Shown here: piece by piece, positions 33,501-43,109 of the stretch
Position numbering within the stretch: position 1 is the stretch's first letter
Layout of the letters: each line of letters starts with the position of its first letter
From: Liolophura sinensis
Lineage: Eukaryota; Mollusca; Polyplacophora; Chitonida; Chitonidae
NCBI RefSeq assembly: GCF_032854445.1
Contig: NC_088296.1
Coordinates: forward strand, 23,817,604-23,881,603
Direction of reading: 5' to 3'
DNA length: 64,000 bases
Notes under the pieces: generated by a model
Databases searched by the model: none
What the model saw: only the letters and a program-made list of their open reading frames with translations
Told to the model about the DNA's origin: nothing
Program-made: the position numbers and the translations under genes

Positions 33501-36500
33501 CACCCTGACATAGAAGTGGGGTTAGGATTTTTCATTTTTAGAATGCAGCTGTTTTCCATTCGGCCACACCTATTTCAAATGCTGTTTTACACAGAGAATA
33601 AATCTTGTTTCAAAGTCGAGGGTGGAAATAAGAATAAAACTAAAACTAAATGATTTCAATAATTTGCGCAAAACGTCAGATTGAGATCATGTTGTTAGGT
33701 ATTAGTTTTACATTTTAATAATCATTGACACTGTATAAGATTGAAGTTTACATTTGAACTGGGGTAAAGATATGCAGCTGGACCTACATTGCATCATCCC
33801 TTGTACTAATGAAAACCTCCCAGTATAACAGACCTTGACAGATACCCACCCCCACTGGACCCTCTTAACCTACTTACACTTCACATCCAGCAAGTAGGAA
33901 ATCCCCTGTCCCTTAATATAGGTCAGGATACAGAGTCACTGGTGTAGCTGAGTGCAGTAATACAAGATCATAAGTGCATGTGTCTGTTTACAGTCACAGT
34001 TGATGTGGCTGAGCGAGCACGAAAACAACCAGATGATGAGAGTGCAGTTAGGCAGAATGCTGAGTTGTGTAACAACTAGCCGCCTACAGAGGAATGATGC
34101 AAGAATACAGATTTATTTACTTATTTATTTATTTGGTTAGTTGGTGTTTTATGTCTTTAATAAGAATATTTCACATATACGACAGCAGCCACGGTTGGAG
34201 GAAAACCGGGACTCCATGACTCTCCGCAGGTTGCTGAAAGACCTTCCCACCATTCTGATGATGCAGGAATATGAGTACAAAGTCAAACCAAAACATCTGG
34301 TGAACTCTACACATTATTAATATAGGTATAAACAGATATATGGTTAGCCAGCTGCCTGAAAAAAGGAAACTGATGCTATATGGACACTCTGTTTTCACCA
34401 CTTTCAACATGGGAGAGACACATACAGGAAAAAATGAAACCTGGACATCCTTCTATATCAAGACAGCCTCAAAATGGGGTGTTTGGACACCCTCCTGGAC
34501 ACCCTCTTTCAAATTTCTGGCACTTGATTCATTAAGTACAGGAACACATAATGGACTTATCTATCTTTATATTCATTTGATTGGTTTTTCATGCTGAAAC
34601 AGGGTTTAATGAAAGTGAGACTTGTTGTTGACGTTTGCTACATATCGTACCATTTGTTTTACTGTGTAAAAAAAGATTCTCTTAGTTTTTGGTTTGCGTA
34701 CATCATATCTGCCACTCTTTGCCTTGCTATACAAGTAGGGCTTTATCTACTGCCTTTATTTCTGAAGTGCTGCCTCACTAAATCACAGTATCCTTCTTAT
34801 ACTGCTCTTTTGTGACATGATTAAATAGTATAAAAACCACATGTTTGAAACACTAAAAAGCCCAGAGTTCCCTTTAGACATGACAATCATAACGATAGCT
34901 AAAAACCACAATGCCATTTGATTAGTCAGAGCACTAGTTGTGCAGGAATACAATTTCTCTAACAGTAATTTATTAGCAGAGATAATGCACAATAACAAAA
35001 CACTCCAATCAAATAACATTGCAGTTTACAGCTGTGGCTTTTTACACGTACATTATGTCTAGTCTATGGGAATTGGCCAGTGAATTAACTTCAGGCTTGA
35101 ATCAATTCCTTTCCAGACAAGATCTGCACTAAAGTTTACCAAAGTACTCAACCATGTGGGGATGTCAGCTTAATCCGGGTGTTGGTTTATTGTTAACTAA
35201 AAAGGATAGAGAATGGATGCTCATTGGCTGACCGTGGACACGCTTGAATAAACGTACCTACCTAAAATTCAGCTTAGGTTGGTCATAAGCTGGACTGGCC
35301 TACCTCACACACCAGCCAATCAGAATCTATTCTGCAGCCCTTTAATGGGGGACCCATAAAACTCATTCCCACTGTAACAAAGGGGTCCAAAGCTTTCTTC
35401 TCCTTTGCTCGTTCCTTTATTACGTCGCAATAATCAGCATATATGTGCTCATAAACCATCTAAGTAGTACACAAGCATAGCAGAAGAAAATGCTGTGTTC
35501 TACTAGTTGCTACTAGAACCTTTTAGTGTGTAGCCTGTCCACAAGTCCCCCACTGTAAGTCCTTACTCTTATCTTTCCTTACCCATGACACTAATCCCTG
35601 TCTCTTCAAAGTGCAGCAGCTCATTCTGGGCCTGTAACAACACCTGTAACGTACAATATATCAAAAGATGTTAGCCATACAATCACAGCTTGTTAAACAT
35701 AAATACATTATGTACTCATATACTAAATCCCTCCCCGGTCCAGTCTGCGGCTTAATCTACCCCCTCTACAACAAGAATATCAAGAAATTATAAATTTTAA
35801 GACCTTATTCAGTAAAAAATATGCACTGTTAGCTAATCTGAGATTGCTCTATTGTTAGGTTTGGCAAAATTTTGTGTCGGCCAAGGATGGTCCCAAACCA
35901 ACGTCAGAGCACACTCCATCTAAAAACCTGGTTCAGTTACCTGTTTTTGTCCAATATATCTTGGCTGTCAGTACAGCCATTCGCTTTGAGCATCACCAAG
36001 GTATCTCAGACCCATGCATGTGGCTTAGGACACAGCAGATCACGGGTGTGCTTGCAAGAAATCCACAGATGAGTAGACAAGGAACATAGGTGTCAGCAAA
36101 CTTAAGGGTCTTGAGATGTTTTCGTAGATAATTCTTTATCTCAAACGTCGTGAACCACTGCCATGGCGACTGCATCAGGTTTTCAAATGGGGTGCGCTCT
36201 GACGTCTGTTTAGGGCCAGCCTTGGTCAAACAAAATTTTGCCAAACCTAACATGACAGCCATCTCACAATAACTGTTCGTTTACTTCAAGCTGCTGTTCA
36301 CACAGGGTATGATACGTAACTAGAAGGTGAAACCGTTGTCATGGCAACAGGTAGGCCTATAGTTTAATACATCTTCAGCAAAAGATGATAAACCCCAAGA
36401 ACTCACTCACTCACTAAAATATATTACTGCAGGTTGTCAAAAAAAAAACATGTATCAGCCAGTACATCTGTTCAAAAAAAAAATACAAAACTTATAACAG

Positions 36501-36847
36501 GTACCGATGCAACGCATAAATATTTAGGCCTACTGTATAGATAATGGATCTTGAATAAAAAGTAAATAAATAATTAAAATGCAAACGTGACACGCTAACT
36601 TCTTTGTTTACCTATAATGTCAATAACGATGATGTTTGCAGGCACGTAGACACCCAGTTCGAAACATATATGGGTACGCAATGCGTAACATAATTCGGCT
36701 ACATGATTTCGACGATGCAGCTACATGATGTAAATGATTATAAAACTTCTGTTTTCTGCAAACACTTACATCTTTAGGAAGTTTTGCCGGGCCAGGAGAG
36801 AAATTGATCACACCTGAGCCGTTGTTGCAATAGCCATTTGTCGTCAT
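21423..36847 (-). CDS. PSAT1: Phosphoserine aminotransferase, complete, ten exons
   Basis: Encodes the PLP enzyme that converts 3-phosphohydroxypyruvate and glutamate to O-phosphoserine and 2-oxoglutarate, the second step of serine synthesis in the cytosol. Exons (reverse strand): 36847-36770, 35643-35583, 29660-29591, 28934-28729, 26766-26689, 25744-25650, 25304-25135, 24883-24755, 23666-23529, 21525-21423. All have GT-AG borders and phases close to 1128 bases, 375 aa plus TAA; family members are about 360-370 aa. Visible landmarks: [10 protein letters not shown] near the start, MSHRS (H50, R51), GGGTGQF (83-89), W113 that should stack on PLP, T162, D182 in CDMSSN facing the pyridine nitrogen, the Schiff-base lysine K206 in AGAQKN, and KGHR...GGIR (H341, R342, R348) for substrate phosphate and carboxylate. 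Residue roles are by analogy with bacterial SerC. No frameshift or lost catalytic residue, so the gene looks functional. An in-frame ATG lies 30 codons upstream (36937), but the TATA-like site places it almost at the cap, so I chose 36847. Confidence 0.96.
21690..21965 (-). mobile_element. SINE (family 1), near full length
   Basis: Reverse orientation. Body TATGATGGGAGGAAACCAGG, CATCTGCAGGTTGCTGACAG, head end with TCATTGTGCTGCGTTGTCAC and GGCCACAGAGG. The (TTTA)n at 21681-21710 is its tail. In PSAT1 intron 9. Confidence 0.75.
21970..22062 (+). mobile_element. SINE remnant (family 1), head to head with the previous copy
   Basis: Forward head CCACTGTGGCCAAGTGGTTA directly joined to a tail (TCGAGTACAGCCTTAAAGAT, then AATAAATAAATAC). 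The body is deleted. Its head faces the head of the 21690-21965 copy across a few bases. Confidence 0.65.
22241..23392 (+). repeat. 139-bp tandem array, about 8.3 copies, in PSAT1 intron 9
   Basis: Exactly 139-base unit starting GGGCTGTTACACGTCCTGAA and ending in a pyrimidine-rich CCCCTTTTTTGCCCCTTTC then TTTTTCTAG. Copies are over 95% alike by eye. One forward frame per unit is open and has protein-like composition ([18 protein letters not shown]). Since 139 is not a multiple of three, the frame shifts at each junction. On the PSAT1 strand it is intronic. Confidence 0.92.
23529..23666 (-). CDS. PSAT1: PSAT1 exon 9
   Basis: Acceptor TGCAATACAG, donor GTGAGA. Encodes [18 protein letters not shown], then [20 protein letters not shown] and the conserved KGH. 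Highly conserved small-domain segment of the family. Confidence 0.96.
23750..23855 (+). mobile_element. SINE 3' fragment (family 1)
   Basis: Body and tail: TTTCCTCCCACCATATCGCT, AAATATTCTTGAGTACGGCG, then AATCAAATAAATAC. In PSAT1 intron 8, antisense to the gene. Confidence 0.65.
24165..24345 (-). mobile_element. SINE fragment (family 1)
   Basis: Tail (ATTTATTTACATGTATATTT), TTACGCCGCACTCACGAATA, GGTGGGAGGAAACCGAACAG and CATCTGCAAGTTGCTGACAG; the head is missing. In PSAT1 intron 8. Confidence 0.65.
24755..24883 (-). CDS. PSAT1: PSAT1 exon 8
   Basis: Acceptor with a C-run (TTTTTCCCCCCAG), donor GTAAGG. Encodes [17 protein letters not shown] and [16 protein letters not shown], matching the family helix after the NTPP loop. 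Confidence 0.95.
25135..25304 (-). CDS. PSAT1: PSAT1 exon 7 (PLP lysine)
   Basis: Acceptor TTGTTTAG, donor GTATGG. Encodes [16 protein letters not shown] with the PLP Schiff-base lysine (K206), VIVRDDLIG, and [16 protein letters not shown]. The most diagnostic exon of the gene. Confidence 0.97.
25478..25565 (-). mobile_element. SINE fragment (family 1)
   Basis: TTTATGCCGTACTCAAGAAT, ATGATGGCGGCCAGCATTAT, GGTGGGTGGAAACC. In PSAT1 intron 6. Confidence 0.65.
25650..25744 (-). CDS. PSAT1: PSAT1 exon 6
   Basis: Acceptor TTTCACCAG, donor GTAAAT. Encodes [11 protein letters not shown] and [18 protein letters not shown]182 is expected to contact the PLP ring nitrogen. Confidence 0.96.
25873..26705 (-). 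repeat. 56-bp array derived from the exon 5/intron 5 junction of PSAT1
   Basis: About 15 tandem units. On the PSAT1 strand each reads TACTGTGCTAATGAAACAGT then ACATGGTGAGTCAATTGTCT and CTGTTTGGTGATGG. The end of real exon 5 is TACTGCGCTAATGAAACAGT, GCATG, donor GTGAGC, then CATTTGTCTCTCTTTGG. So the unit is a copy of the last 25 or so coding bases plus the splice donor and some intron, and the authentic junction (26689) is the terminal unit. Most copies have the donor as GTGAGT. Confidence 0.93.
26689..26766 (-). CDS. PSAT1: PSAT1 exon 5
   Basis: Acceptor TTTTTCCTCAG, donor GTGAGC. Encodes [20 protein letters not shown] then TVH, with T162 expected near the PLP phosphate. Its 3' end is the source, or the terminal member, of the adjacent 56-bp array. 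Confidence 0.95.
26960..27170. mobile_element. Rearranged SINE pieces (family 1)
   Basis: A forward piece (CCGTACGTGGGAAGGTCTGT, CAGCAACCTGCGGATGGTCA) is joined to a reverse piece (ATTCAAGAATATTTCACTTA, GAGCAGGTTGCTGAAAGACC). Two insertions or an inversion would explain it. In PSAT1 intron 4. Confidence 0.55.
27845..28555 (+). repeat. 23-bp minisatellite, about 30 copies, in PSAT1 intron 4
   Basis: Unit GAGTTACACGCTAATGGACA + ACT with a 23-base period. A block starting GTTGCACGCTATTAAACAAC at 27865 recurs at 28097, so about 232 bases (ten units) were duplicated as a whole. Confidence 0.92.
28595..28690 (+). mobile_element. SINE 3' fragment (family 1)
   Basis: GGTCATGAGTTTCCCCTTGG, GGTTTCCTCCTACCATCATG, CGTCGTATAAGTAAACACCA then AATAAATAA; the CTTGAGTACGG part is deleted. 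Confidence 0.6.
28729..28934 (-). CDS. PSAT1: PSAT1 exon 4
   Basis: Acceptor TGCTGTTACAG, donor GTGAGT. Encodes [19 protein letters not shown], then [20 protein letters not shown]. Contains the PLP-phosphate loop (83-89) and W113. Confidence 0.97.
29591..29660 (-). CDS. PSAT1: PSAT1 exon 3
   Basis: Acceptor TTTTTTTTTGTCAG, donor GTAAGC. Encodes [20 protein letters not shown], the substrate-binding His-Arg motif. Phases 1 in and 2 out agree with exons 2 and 4. Confidence 0.95.
29700..32655 (-). repeat. 29-bp minisatellite, about 100 copies, in PSAT1 intron 2
   Basis: Forward unit TGTGTACATGTATCAGTAAT + GAGCAAACT, period 29. On the PSAT1 strand each unit contains TTACTGATACATGTACA. A marker variant (GAGAAAAGTTGTGTACATG, then CACTAATTAGCAAACG) recurs at about 29.92, 30.33, 31.04, 31.53 and 32.27 kb, so blocks of about 14-26 units have been copied. 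The array ends about 40 bases upstream of the exon 3 acceptor. Confidence 0.95.
32656..35582. other. Rest of PSAT1 intron 2
   Basis: No exon seen on either strand. Has a C-run at 33257-33267 and a SINE fragment at 34115-34250. Confidence 0.5.
34115..34250 (-). mobile_element. SINE fragment (family 1)
   Basis: Tail repeats TTTATTTACTTATTTATTTA, TAAGAATATTTCACATATAC, CACGGTTGGAGGAAAACCGG, CCGCAGGTTGCTGAAAGACC. No head. Confidence 0.6.
35583..35643 (-). CDS. PSAT1: PSAT1 exon 2
   Basis: Starts at GTG after TAACGTTACAG, giving [12 protein letters not shown] that aligns with the family. A second AG twelve bases later would delete VLLQ and is disfavoured. Ends ETGISVM plus one base before GTAAGG. 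Confidence 0.93.
35853..36252. mobile_element. 400-bp element with about 80-bp terminal inverted repeats (MITE-like)
   Basis: Left end TGTTAGGTTTGGCAAAATTT is the reverse complement of the right end at 36233-36252. Similarity continues inward for about 80 bases on each side (e.g. GACGTCAGAGCRCAC near the CCATYT block), and the middle is unrelated. Inserted in PSAT1 intron 1. The target-site duplication is not clear. Confidence 0.75.
36770..36847 (-). CDS. PSAT1: PSAT1 exon 1 (N-terminus)
   Basis: ATG at 36847 with G at -3; 26 codons, [12 protein letters not shown] then [14 protein letters not shown], donor GTAAGT. The NFxPGPAKLP motif is the family N-terminus. The frame stays open upstream to an ATG at 36937. 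Confidence 0.93.
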
Positions 36848-36969
36848 CGCGGACAGTTGTGTTGTGAGAAATTTGTGAAGATAACGCCGAAAAATTACAC
36901 GATTAGTCGACTCAGCATCTGTCTTCCGAGAACACATCAAGTGAAAGACAATTGCCGCTCTGAGTGAAA

Positions 36970-37019
36970 CTTATAACCTCGTTTCCGTCACGTGGGAAGT
37001 TCGTGCACTTTGATTGGCT
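36970..37019 (-). promoter_or_regulatory. PSAT1: PSAT1 promoter: CCAAT box, CACGTG E-box, TATA-like box
   Basis: On the reverse strand, in order: AGCCAATCA (37019-37011), CCCACGTGACGG with the E-box at 36994-36989, and GTTATAAG (36977-36970). The start codon is 123 bases after the TATA-like site. E-boxes of this type bind USF, MITF/TFE and Myc-Max. Myc control of serine-synthesis genes is known in mammals; its relevance here is inference. Confidence 0.6.
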
Positions 37020-37890
37020 GGTGGCTGGTAAATGCCGAATACGTGGAGACTAGAAGTGAGGCTCAATACGGTGAAACGATACCTATGATTATCTAGGCCT
37101 AGCAGATGACGTAACATTTTGTAGGCCGACTCATTGTATTTAAGTTAAGAAGCGCCTACCATTATACACAAAGTTATGGAAAATACATGAAAAGTGTCGG
37201 TTTATATACATCTACAGTATTAAACGATACGCTAACTCGATTTACAGAGAAAATAGGTTTAAATGTAAATGTTTAAATGTAATTTTTTTTTACGTTTTCC
37301 GACTCGTCATCATGCATTAGACATGAGCTTAAAAACTTCACGTCTGTGAGTGAATGCATATGTCGCGTCCGACCCCACTCCCCACTCCCCCAAATCACAA
37401 CAGTGTCACCGAAGCGAACTAGCATGTCTGAAACATGTGAATGGAAATTTTTGCGAAGGTCGAGGCCACGTGAAAAGAAATGGGAGTTACTATAGACAGT
37501 CACGTGATAGAGTAAGCTTAAACGTACACTACTCGTGTCGCATTATACATATACATAGGCCTACATCCCTTAGGGCGAACATGTGACCACACCATATAGA
37601 GACTGTAAGTACGACCACGTATAGGTGCTGATCCACCAGTGCTGATCTTCTGTGACGCACATACAGTAGGCCTCTATTTGTATAAAGGTTACAGATAGAC
37701 TGTGTCACACCTGGGACTAATACAACAGTTACACGTATATTAGTATCAGTTCATACTGGGGGAATAAAAGGGTATACACGTGTATAGGTCTACATATCTA
37801 TGCGTATACTTGTATGCCGTTACTTTATAAACTTATGGCCATACATTACACTCTATAGGCCCAATATACTATGTGTATCTAGGCTCTAGT
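37020..37890. other. Upstream flank of PSAT1, no gene seen
   Basis: Unique sequence with only short open frames. Separates the PSAT1 promoter from the SINE and 80-bp array. Confidence 0.45.
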
Positions 37891-37894
37891 ATGG

Positions 37895-38040
37895 AAGGAA
37901 CTTGCGGATGGCCGTGGGGTTTCCCCCGGGCTCTGCCCCGTTTCTTCCCACCATAATGCTGGCCGCCGTCGTCTAAGTGAAATATTCTTGAGTACGGCGT
38001 AAAACACAAATCAATCAAATAAATAAATAAATAAATAAAT
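37895..38040 (+). mobile_element. SINE (family 1), head missing
   Basis: CTTGCGGATGGCCGTGGGGT, CCACCATAATGCTGGCCGCC, AAATATTCTTGAGTACGGCG and a long (AAAT)n tail ending exactly where the 80-bp array starts. Confidence 0.75.
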
Positions 38041-41000
38041 TTAGTGTGGAAGGGGCTGCATGGCTGCATGTGGCCCTTCATGGCACTATATGGGCTCTGT
38101 ATTCTATGTATATCTAGGCCCTAGTGTGGAAGGGGATGCATGGCTGTATGTGGCCCTACATGACACTATATAGGCTCCATATACTATGTATATCTAGGCC
38201 CTAGTATGGAAGGGGATGCATGGCTGCATGTTGCCCTACATGACACTATATAGGCTCCATATACTATGTATATCTTGGCCCTAGTGTGGAAGGGGATGCA
38301 TGGCTGTATGTTGCCCTAGATGGCACTATATAGGCTCTGTGTTCTATGTATATCTTGGCCCTAATGTGGAAGGGGAGATGCATGCCTGTATGTGGCCCTA
38401 CATGACACTATATAGGCTCCATATACTATGTATATCTAGGCCCTAGTGTGGAAGGGGATGCATGGCTGCATGTGGCCCTACATGACATTATATAGGCTCC
38501 ATATACTATGTATATCTAGGCCCTAGTGTGGAAGGGGATGCATGGCTGCATGTTGCCCTACATGGCACTATATAGGCTCTGTATTCTATGTATATCTAGG
38601 CCCTAGTGTGGAGGATGCATGGCTGTGTGTGGCCCTTCATGGCACTATATAGGCTCCATATACTATGTATATCTTGGCCCTAGTGTGGAAGGGGATGCAT
38701 GGCTGTATGTGGCCCTACATGGCACTATATAGGCTCTGTATACTGTGTATATCTAGGCCCTAATGTGGAAGGGGATGCATGGCTGCATGTGGCCCTACAT
38801 GACACTATATAGGCTCTGTATACTATGTATATCTAGGCCCTAGTGTGGAAGGGGCTGCATGGCTGCATGTGGCCCTACATGACACTATATAGGCTCTGTA
38901 TACTATGTATATCTAGGCCCTAGTGTGGAAGGGGATGCATGGCTGCATGTGGCCCTACATGACACTATATAGCCTCCATATACTATGTATATCTAGGCCC
39001 TAGTGTGGAAGGGGATGCATGGCTGTATGTGGCCCTACATGACACTATATAGGCTCCATATACTATGTATATCTAGGCCCTAGTGTGGAAGGGGATGCAT
39101 GGCTGCATGTTGCCCTACATGGCACTATATAGGCTCCATATACTATGTATATCTAGGCCCTAGTGTGGAAGGGGATGCATGGCTGCATGTGGCCCTACAT
39201 GACACTATATAGGCTCCATATACTATGTATATCTAGGCCCTAGTGTGGAAGGGGATGCATGGCTGTATGTGGCCCTTCATGGCACTATATACGCTCTGTA
39301 TACTATGTATATCTAGGCCCTAGTGTGGAAGGGGATGCATGGCTGCATGTGGCCCTACATGACACTATATAGGCTCTGTATACTATGTATATCTAGGCCC
39401 TAGTGTGGAAGGGGATGCATGGCTGCATGTGGCCCTACATGACACTATATAGGCTCCATATACTATTTATATCTAGGCCCTAGTGTGGAAGGGGATGCAT
39501 GGCTGTATGTGGCCCTTCATGGCACTATATAGGCTCTGTATTCTATGTATATCTAGGCTCTAGTGTGGAAGGGGATGCATGGCTGCATGTAGCCCTACAT
39601 GACATTATATAGGCTCCATATACTATGTATATCTAGGCTCTAGTGTGGAAGGGGATGCATGGCTGCATGTGGCCCTACATGACACTATATAGGCTCTGTA
39701 TTCTATGTATATCTAGGCCCTAGTGTGGAAGGGTATGCATGCCTGTATGTGGCCCAACATGACACTATATAGGCTCTGTATACTATGTATATCTAGGCCC
39801 TAGTGTGGAAGGGGATGCATGGCTGCATGTTGCCCTACATGACATTATATAGGCTCAATATACTATGTATGTCTAGGCCCTAGTGTGGAAGGGGATGCAT
39901 GGCTGCATGTTGCCCTACATGGCACTATATAGGCTCTGTATACTATGTATATCTAGGCCCTAGTGTGGAAGGGGATGCATGGCTGTATGTGGCCCTACAT
40001 GGCACTATATAGGCTCCTTATACTATGTATATCTTGGCCCTAGTGTGGAAGGGGATGCATGGTTGTATGTGGCCCTTCATGGCACTATATACGCTCTGTA
40101 TACTATGTATATCTAGGCCCTAGTGTGGAAGGGGATGCATGGCTGCATGTGGCCCTACATGACATTATATAGGCTCCATATACTATGTATATCTTGGCCC
40201 TAGTGTGGAAGGGGATGCATGGCTGTATGTTGCCCTACATGACACTATATACGCTCTGTATACTATGTATATCTAGGCCCTAGTGTGGAAGGGGATGCAT
40301 GGCTGCATGTGGCCCTTCATGGCACTATATAGGCTCCATATACTATGTATATCTTGGCCCTAGTGTGGAAGGGGATGCATGGCTGTATGTGGCCCTACAT
40401 GGCACTATATAGGCTCTGTATACTATGTATATCTAGGCCCTAGTGTGGAAGGGGATGCATGGCTGCATGTGGCCCTACATGACACTATATAGGCTCTGTA
40501 TACTATGTATATCTAGGCCCTAGTGTGGAGGGGGATGCATGGCTGTATGTGGCCCTACATGACACTATATAGGCTCCATATACTATGTATATCTAGGCCC
40601 TAGTGTGGAAGGGGATGCATGGCTGCATGTGGCCCTACATGACACTATATAGGCTCCATATACTATGTATATCTAGGCCCTAGTGTGGAAGGGGATGCAT
40701 GGCTGCATGTGGCCCTACATGACACTATATAGGCTCCATATACTATGTATATCTTGGCCCTAGTGTGGAAGGGGATGCATGGCTGTATGTTGCCCTACAT
40801 GACACTATATAGGCTCTGTATACTATGTATATCTAGGCCCTAGTGTGGAAGGGGATGCATGGCTGCATGTGGCCCTACATGACACTATATAGGCTCTGTA
40901 TTCTATGTATATCTAGGCCCTAGTGTGGAAGGGTATGCATGCCTGTATGTGGCCCTACATTGCACTATATATTTTCCATATACTATGTATATCTAGGCCC

Positions 41001-41860
41001 TAGTGTGGAAGGGGATGCATGGCTGCATGTGGCCCTTCATGGCACTATATAGGCTCTGTATTCTATGTATATCTAGGCCCTAGTGTGGAAGGGGATGCAT
41101 GGCTGTATGTGGCTCTTCATGGCACTATATAGGCTCTGTATTCTATGTATATCTAGGCCCTAGTGTGGAAGGGGATGCATGGCTGCATGTGGCCCTACAT
41201 GACACTATATAGGCTCCATATACTATGTATATCTAGGCCCTAGTGTGGAAGGGGATGCATGGCTGCATGTGGCCCTACATGACATTATATAGGCTCCATA
41301 TACTATGTATATCTAGGCTCTAGTGTGGAAGGGGATTCATGGCTGCATGTGGCCCTACATGACACTATATAGGCTCTGTATTCTATGTATATCTAGGCCC
41401 TAGTGTGGAAGGGTATGCATGCCTGTATGTGGCCCAACATGACACTATATAGGCTCTGTATACTATGTATATCTAGGCCCTAGTGTGGAAGGGGATGCAT
41501 GGCTGCATGTTGCCCTACATGGCACTATATGGGCTCTGTATTCTATGTATATCTAGGCCCTAGTGTGGAAGGGGATGCATGGCTGCATGTGGCCCTTCAT
41601 GGCACTATATAGGCTCCATATACTATGTATATCTTGGCCCTAGTGTGGAAGGGGATGCATGCCTGTATGTGGCCCTACATGACACTATATACGCTCTGTA
41701 TACTATGTATATCTAGGCCCTAGTGTGGAAGGGGATGCATGGCTGTATGTGGCCCTACATGGCACTATATAGGTTCTGTATGGCTGTATGTGGCCCTACA
41801 TGGCACTATATAGGCTCTGTATCTAGTGTATATCTAGGCCCTAGTATGGAAGGGGAGGTC
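38041..41860 (+). repeat. 80-bp satellite array, about 48 copies
   Basis: Unit CTAGTGTGGAAGGGGATGCA, TGGCTGCATGTGGCCCTACA, TGACACTATATAGGCTCCAT, ATACTATGTATATCTAGGCC. Between 38761 and 41760 the register hardly slips: the same string falls every 80 bases. Variants co-occur (CTCCATATACTATG with CTCTGTATTCTATG; GACACTA with GGCACTA), giving mixed subfamilies. The last units are truncated at 41780-41860. Confidence 0.95.
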
Positions 41861-42289
41861 AGCAAGTCAGTTAACTCGTGGATAGACAAGATCGTCCAAG
41901 ACAAATCGTCCAAAAAGGTTGAGCACGTTGAAATGAGGTTTCATTTTCATTGCCTTGAGGCCTTGATGACACGACTGATTGCGAAGCCATCGACAACGCT
42001 CCTCTGGCCGTTTGCGCAGTCTATAGGCCCTAAGTTGGCCTATAAAGTTTGTTGAAGACTAGTTACTTTTGCGTTCCACCAAATGGGCCTTCATGTATCT
42101 GTACGTTACATGTGCGTGGTCCGAAAGCTCGGCAGTATCAGCATTAACTTCACATAGATCGGTAGTCTGGTAGTTGCCTACATGAACCACTATCTAACGC
42201 GTAGGCCCTATCTGACCAGATTAATCTTGGTACCCCAACCTATGTACACGTATACATGTTCTCGGTAGTATTTGAAAACACAGCCTTGT

Positions 42290-42425
42290 GGTATTCGATC
42301 ACTCAGCAGCATGGTATTCGATCACACGTACAGCCACGTGGTATTCGATCACACGTACAGCCGCGTGGTATTCGATCTCACGTACAGCCGCGTGGTATTC
42401 GATCACACAACGACGAAATTACTAA
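42290..42425 (+). repeat. 27-bp tandem repeat, about four copies
   Basis: GTGGTATTCGATCACACGTA + CAGCCGC repeated at 27 bases. Since 27 is a multiple of three, two forward frames stay open (GIRSHVQPR repeats). No other coding evidence. Confidence 0.85.
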
Positions 42426-42821
42426 TGTGGTATTCAATCTTACAAACGCGTGGTACTTGATCACACAACGACATAATTACTGCTGACAATGTGATTGGTG
42501 TTTTACTCAAGAATATTTCGCTTATGCGACGGCGGAGTACAGCGCAAGCATTTTATATATTTTTTAAAAATTTAATATTGCCTTTTCACATACCACGTAA
42601 GTATAGTGTAGCAAGCATTCAATATATATAGCACAACCGTGCATGTATTTCAATAACTGGTATTTCAATAACATACATCGTTAGCACGCCACCGCGGCGT
42701 GGTGACCCAGGAGCCTCTCACCGATGCGGTCGCTGTGAGTTCAATAACCATATTTATGTTATTGAAATATCAGTTAAATACCACGTACGTCAATAATTTC
42801 GTCGTTGTGTGATCGAATACC
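42394..42821. mobile_element. Nested foldback structure with SINE pieces inside
   Basis: GGTATTCGATCACACAACGA followed by CGAAATTA at about 42394-42421 is inverted at 42794-42821. Inside it, CTGGTATTTCAATAACA (about 42657) is inverted as TGTTATTGAAATATCAG (about 42757). Between the inner arms lies a SINE head (GTTAGCACGCCACCGCGGCG) and, nearer the left, a SINE tail (ACTCAAGAATATTTCGCTTA). Confidence 0.65.
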
Positions 42822-43109
42822 ATACCATACCATTGAAAGTATATTTATATTTATTTATAGTTTTAGGTGGTCTATTTAGTGATCCCTACTTCGATTTTTA
42901 GGGGACTTTATACTTTAAATATAACGTTAAGTTAGGTTGGCACAATGAGCCTTATCCGCCTTTAATCATAAATATTTTCAACCATATTGCCATTCGACAC
43001 AGCACAACGCTCACTTGTAGCAAGCAGTAATAACGTAATTGATTTTCACCGCATTACAATGTATATAAGTGATTGCCATTCCACAATCTAAGTACAAAAA
43101 TGTAATTAC

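Noticed and set aside
35642-35643. Alternative PSAT1 exon 2 acceptor twelve bases downstream (before GCCCAG)
   Set aside because: It would delete VLLQ, which aligns with the conserved family sequence, so the upstream acceptor was chosen.
41723-42055. 110-residue frame leaving the 80-bp array
   Set aside because: Its first third is satellite. The rest (KSVNSWIDKIVQDKSS...) looks faintly protein-like but has no intron signals or known motif.
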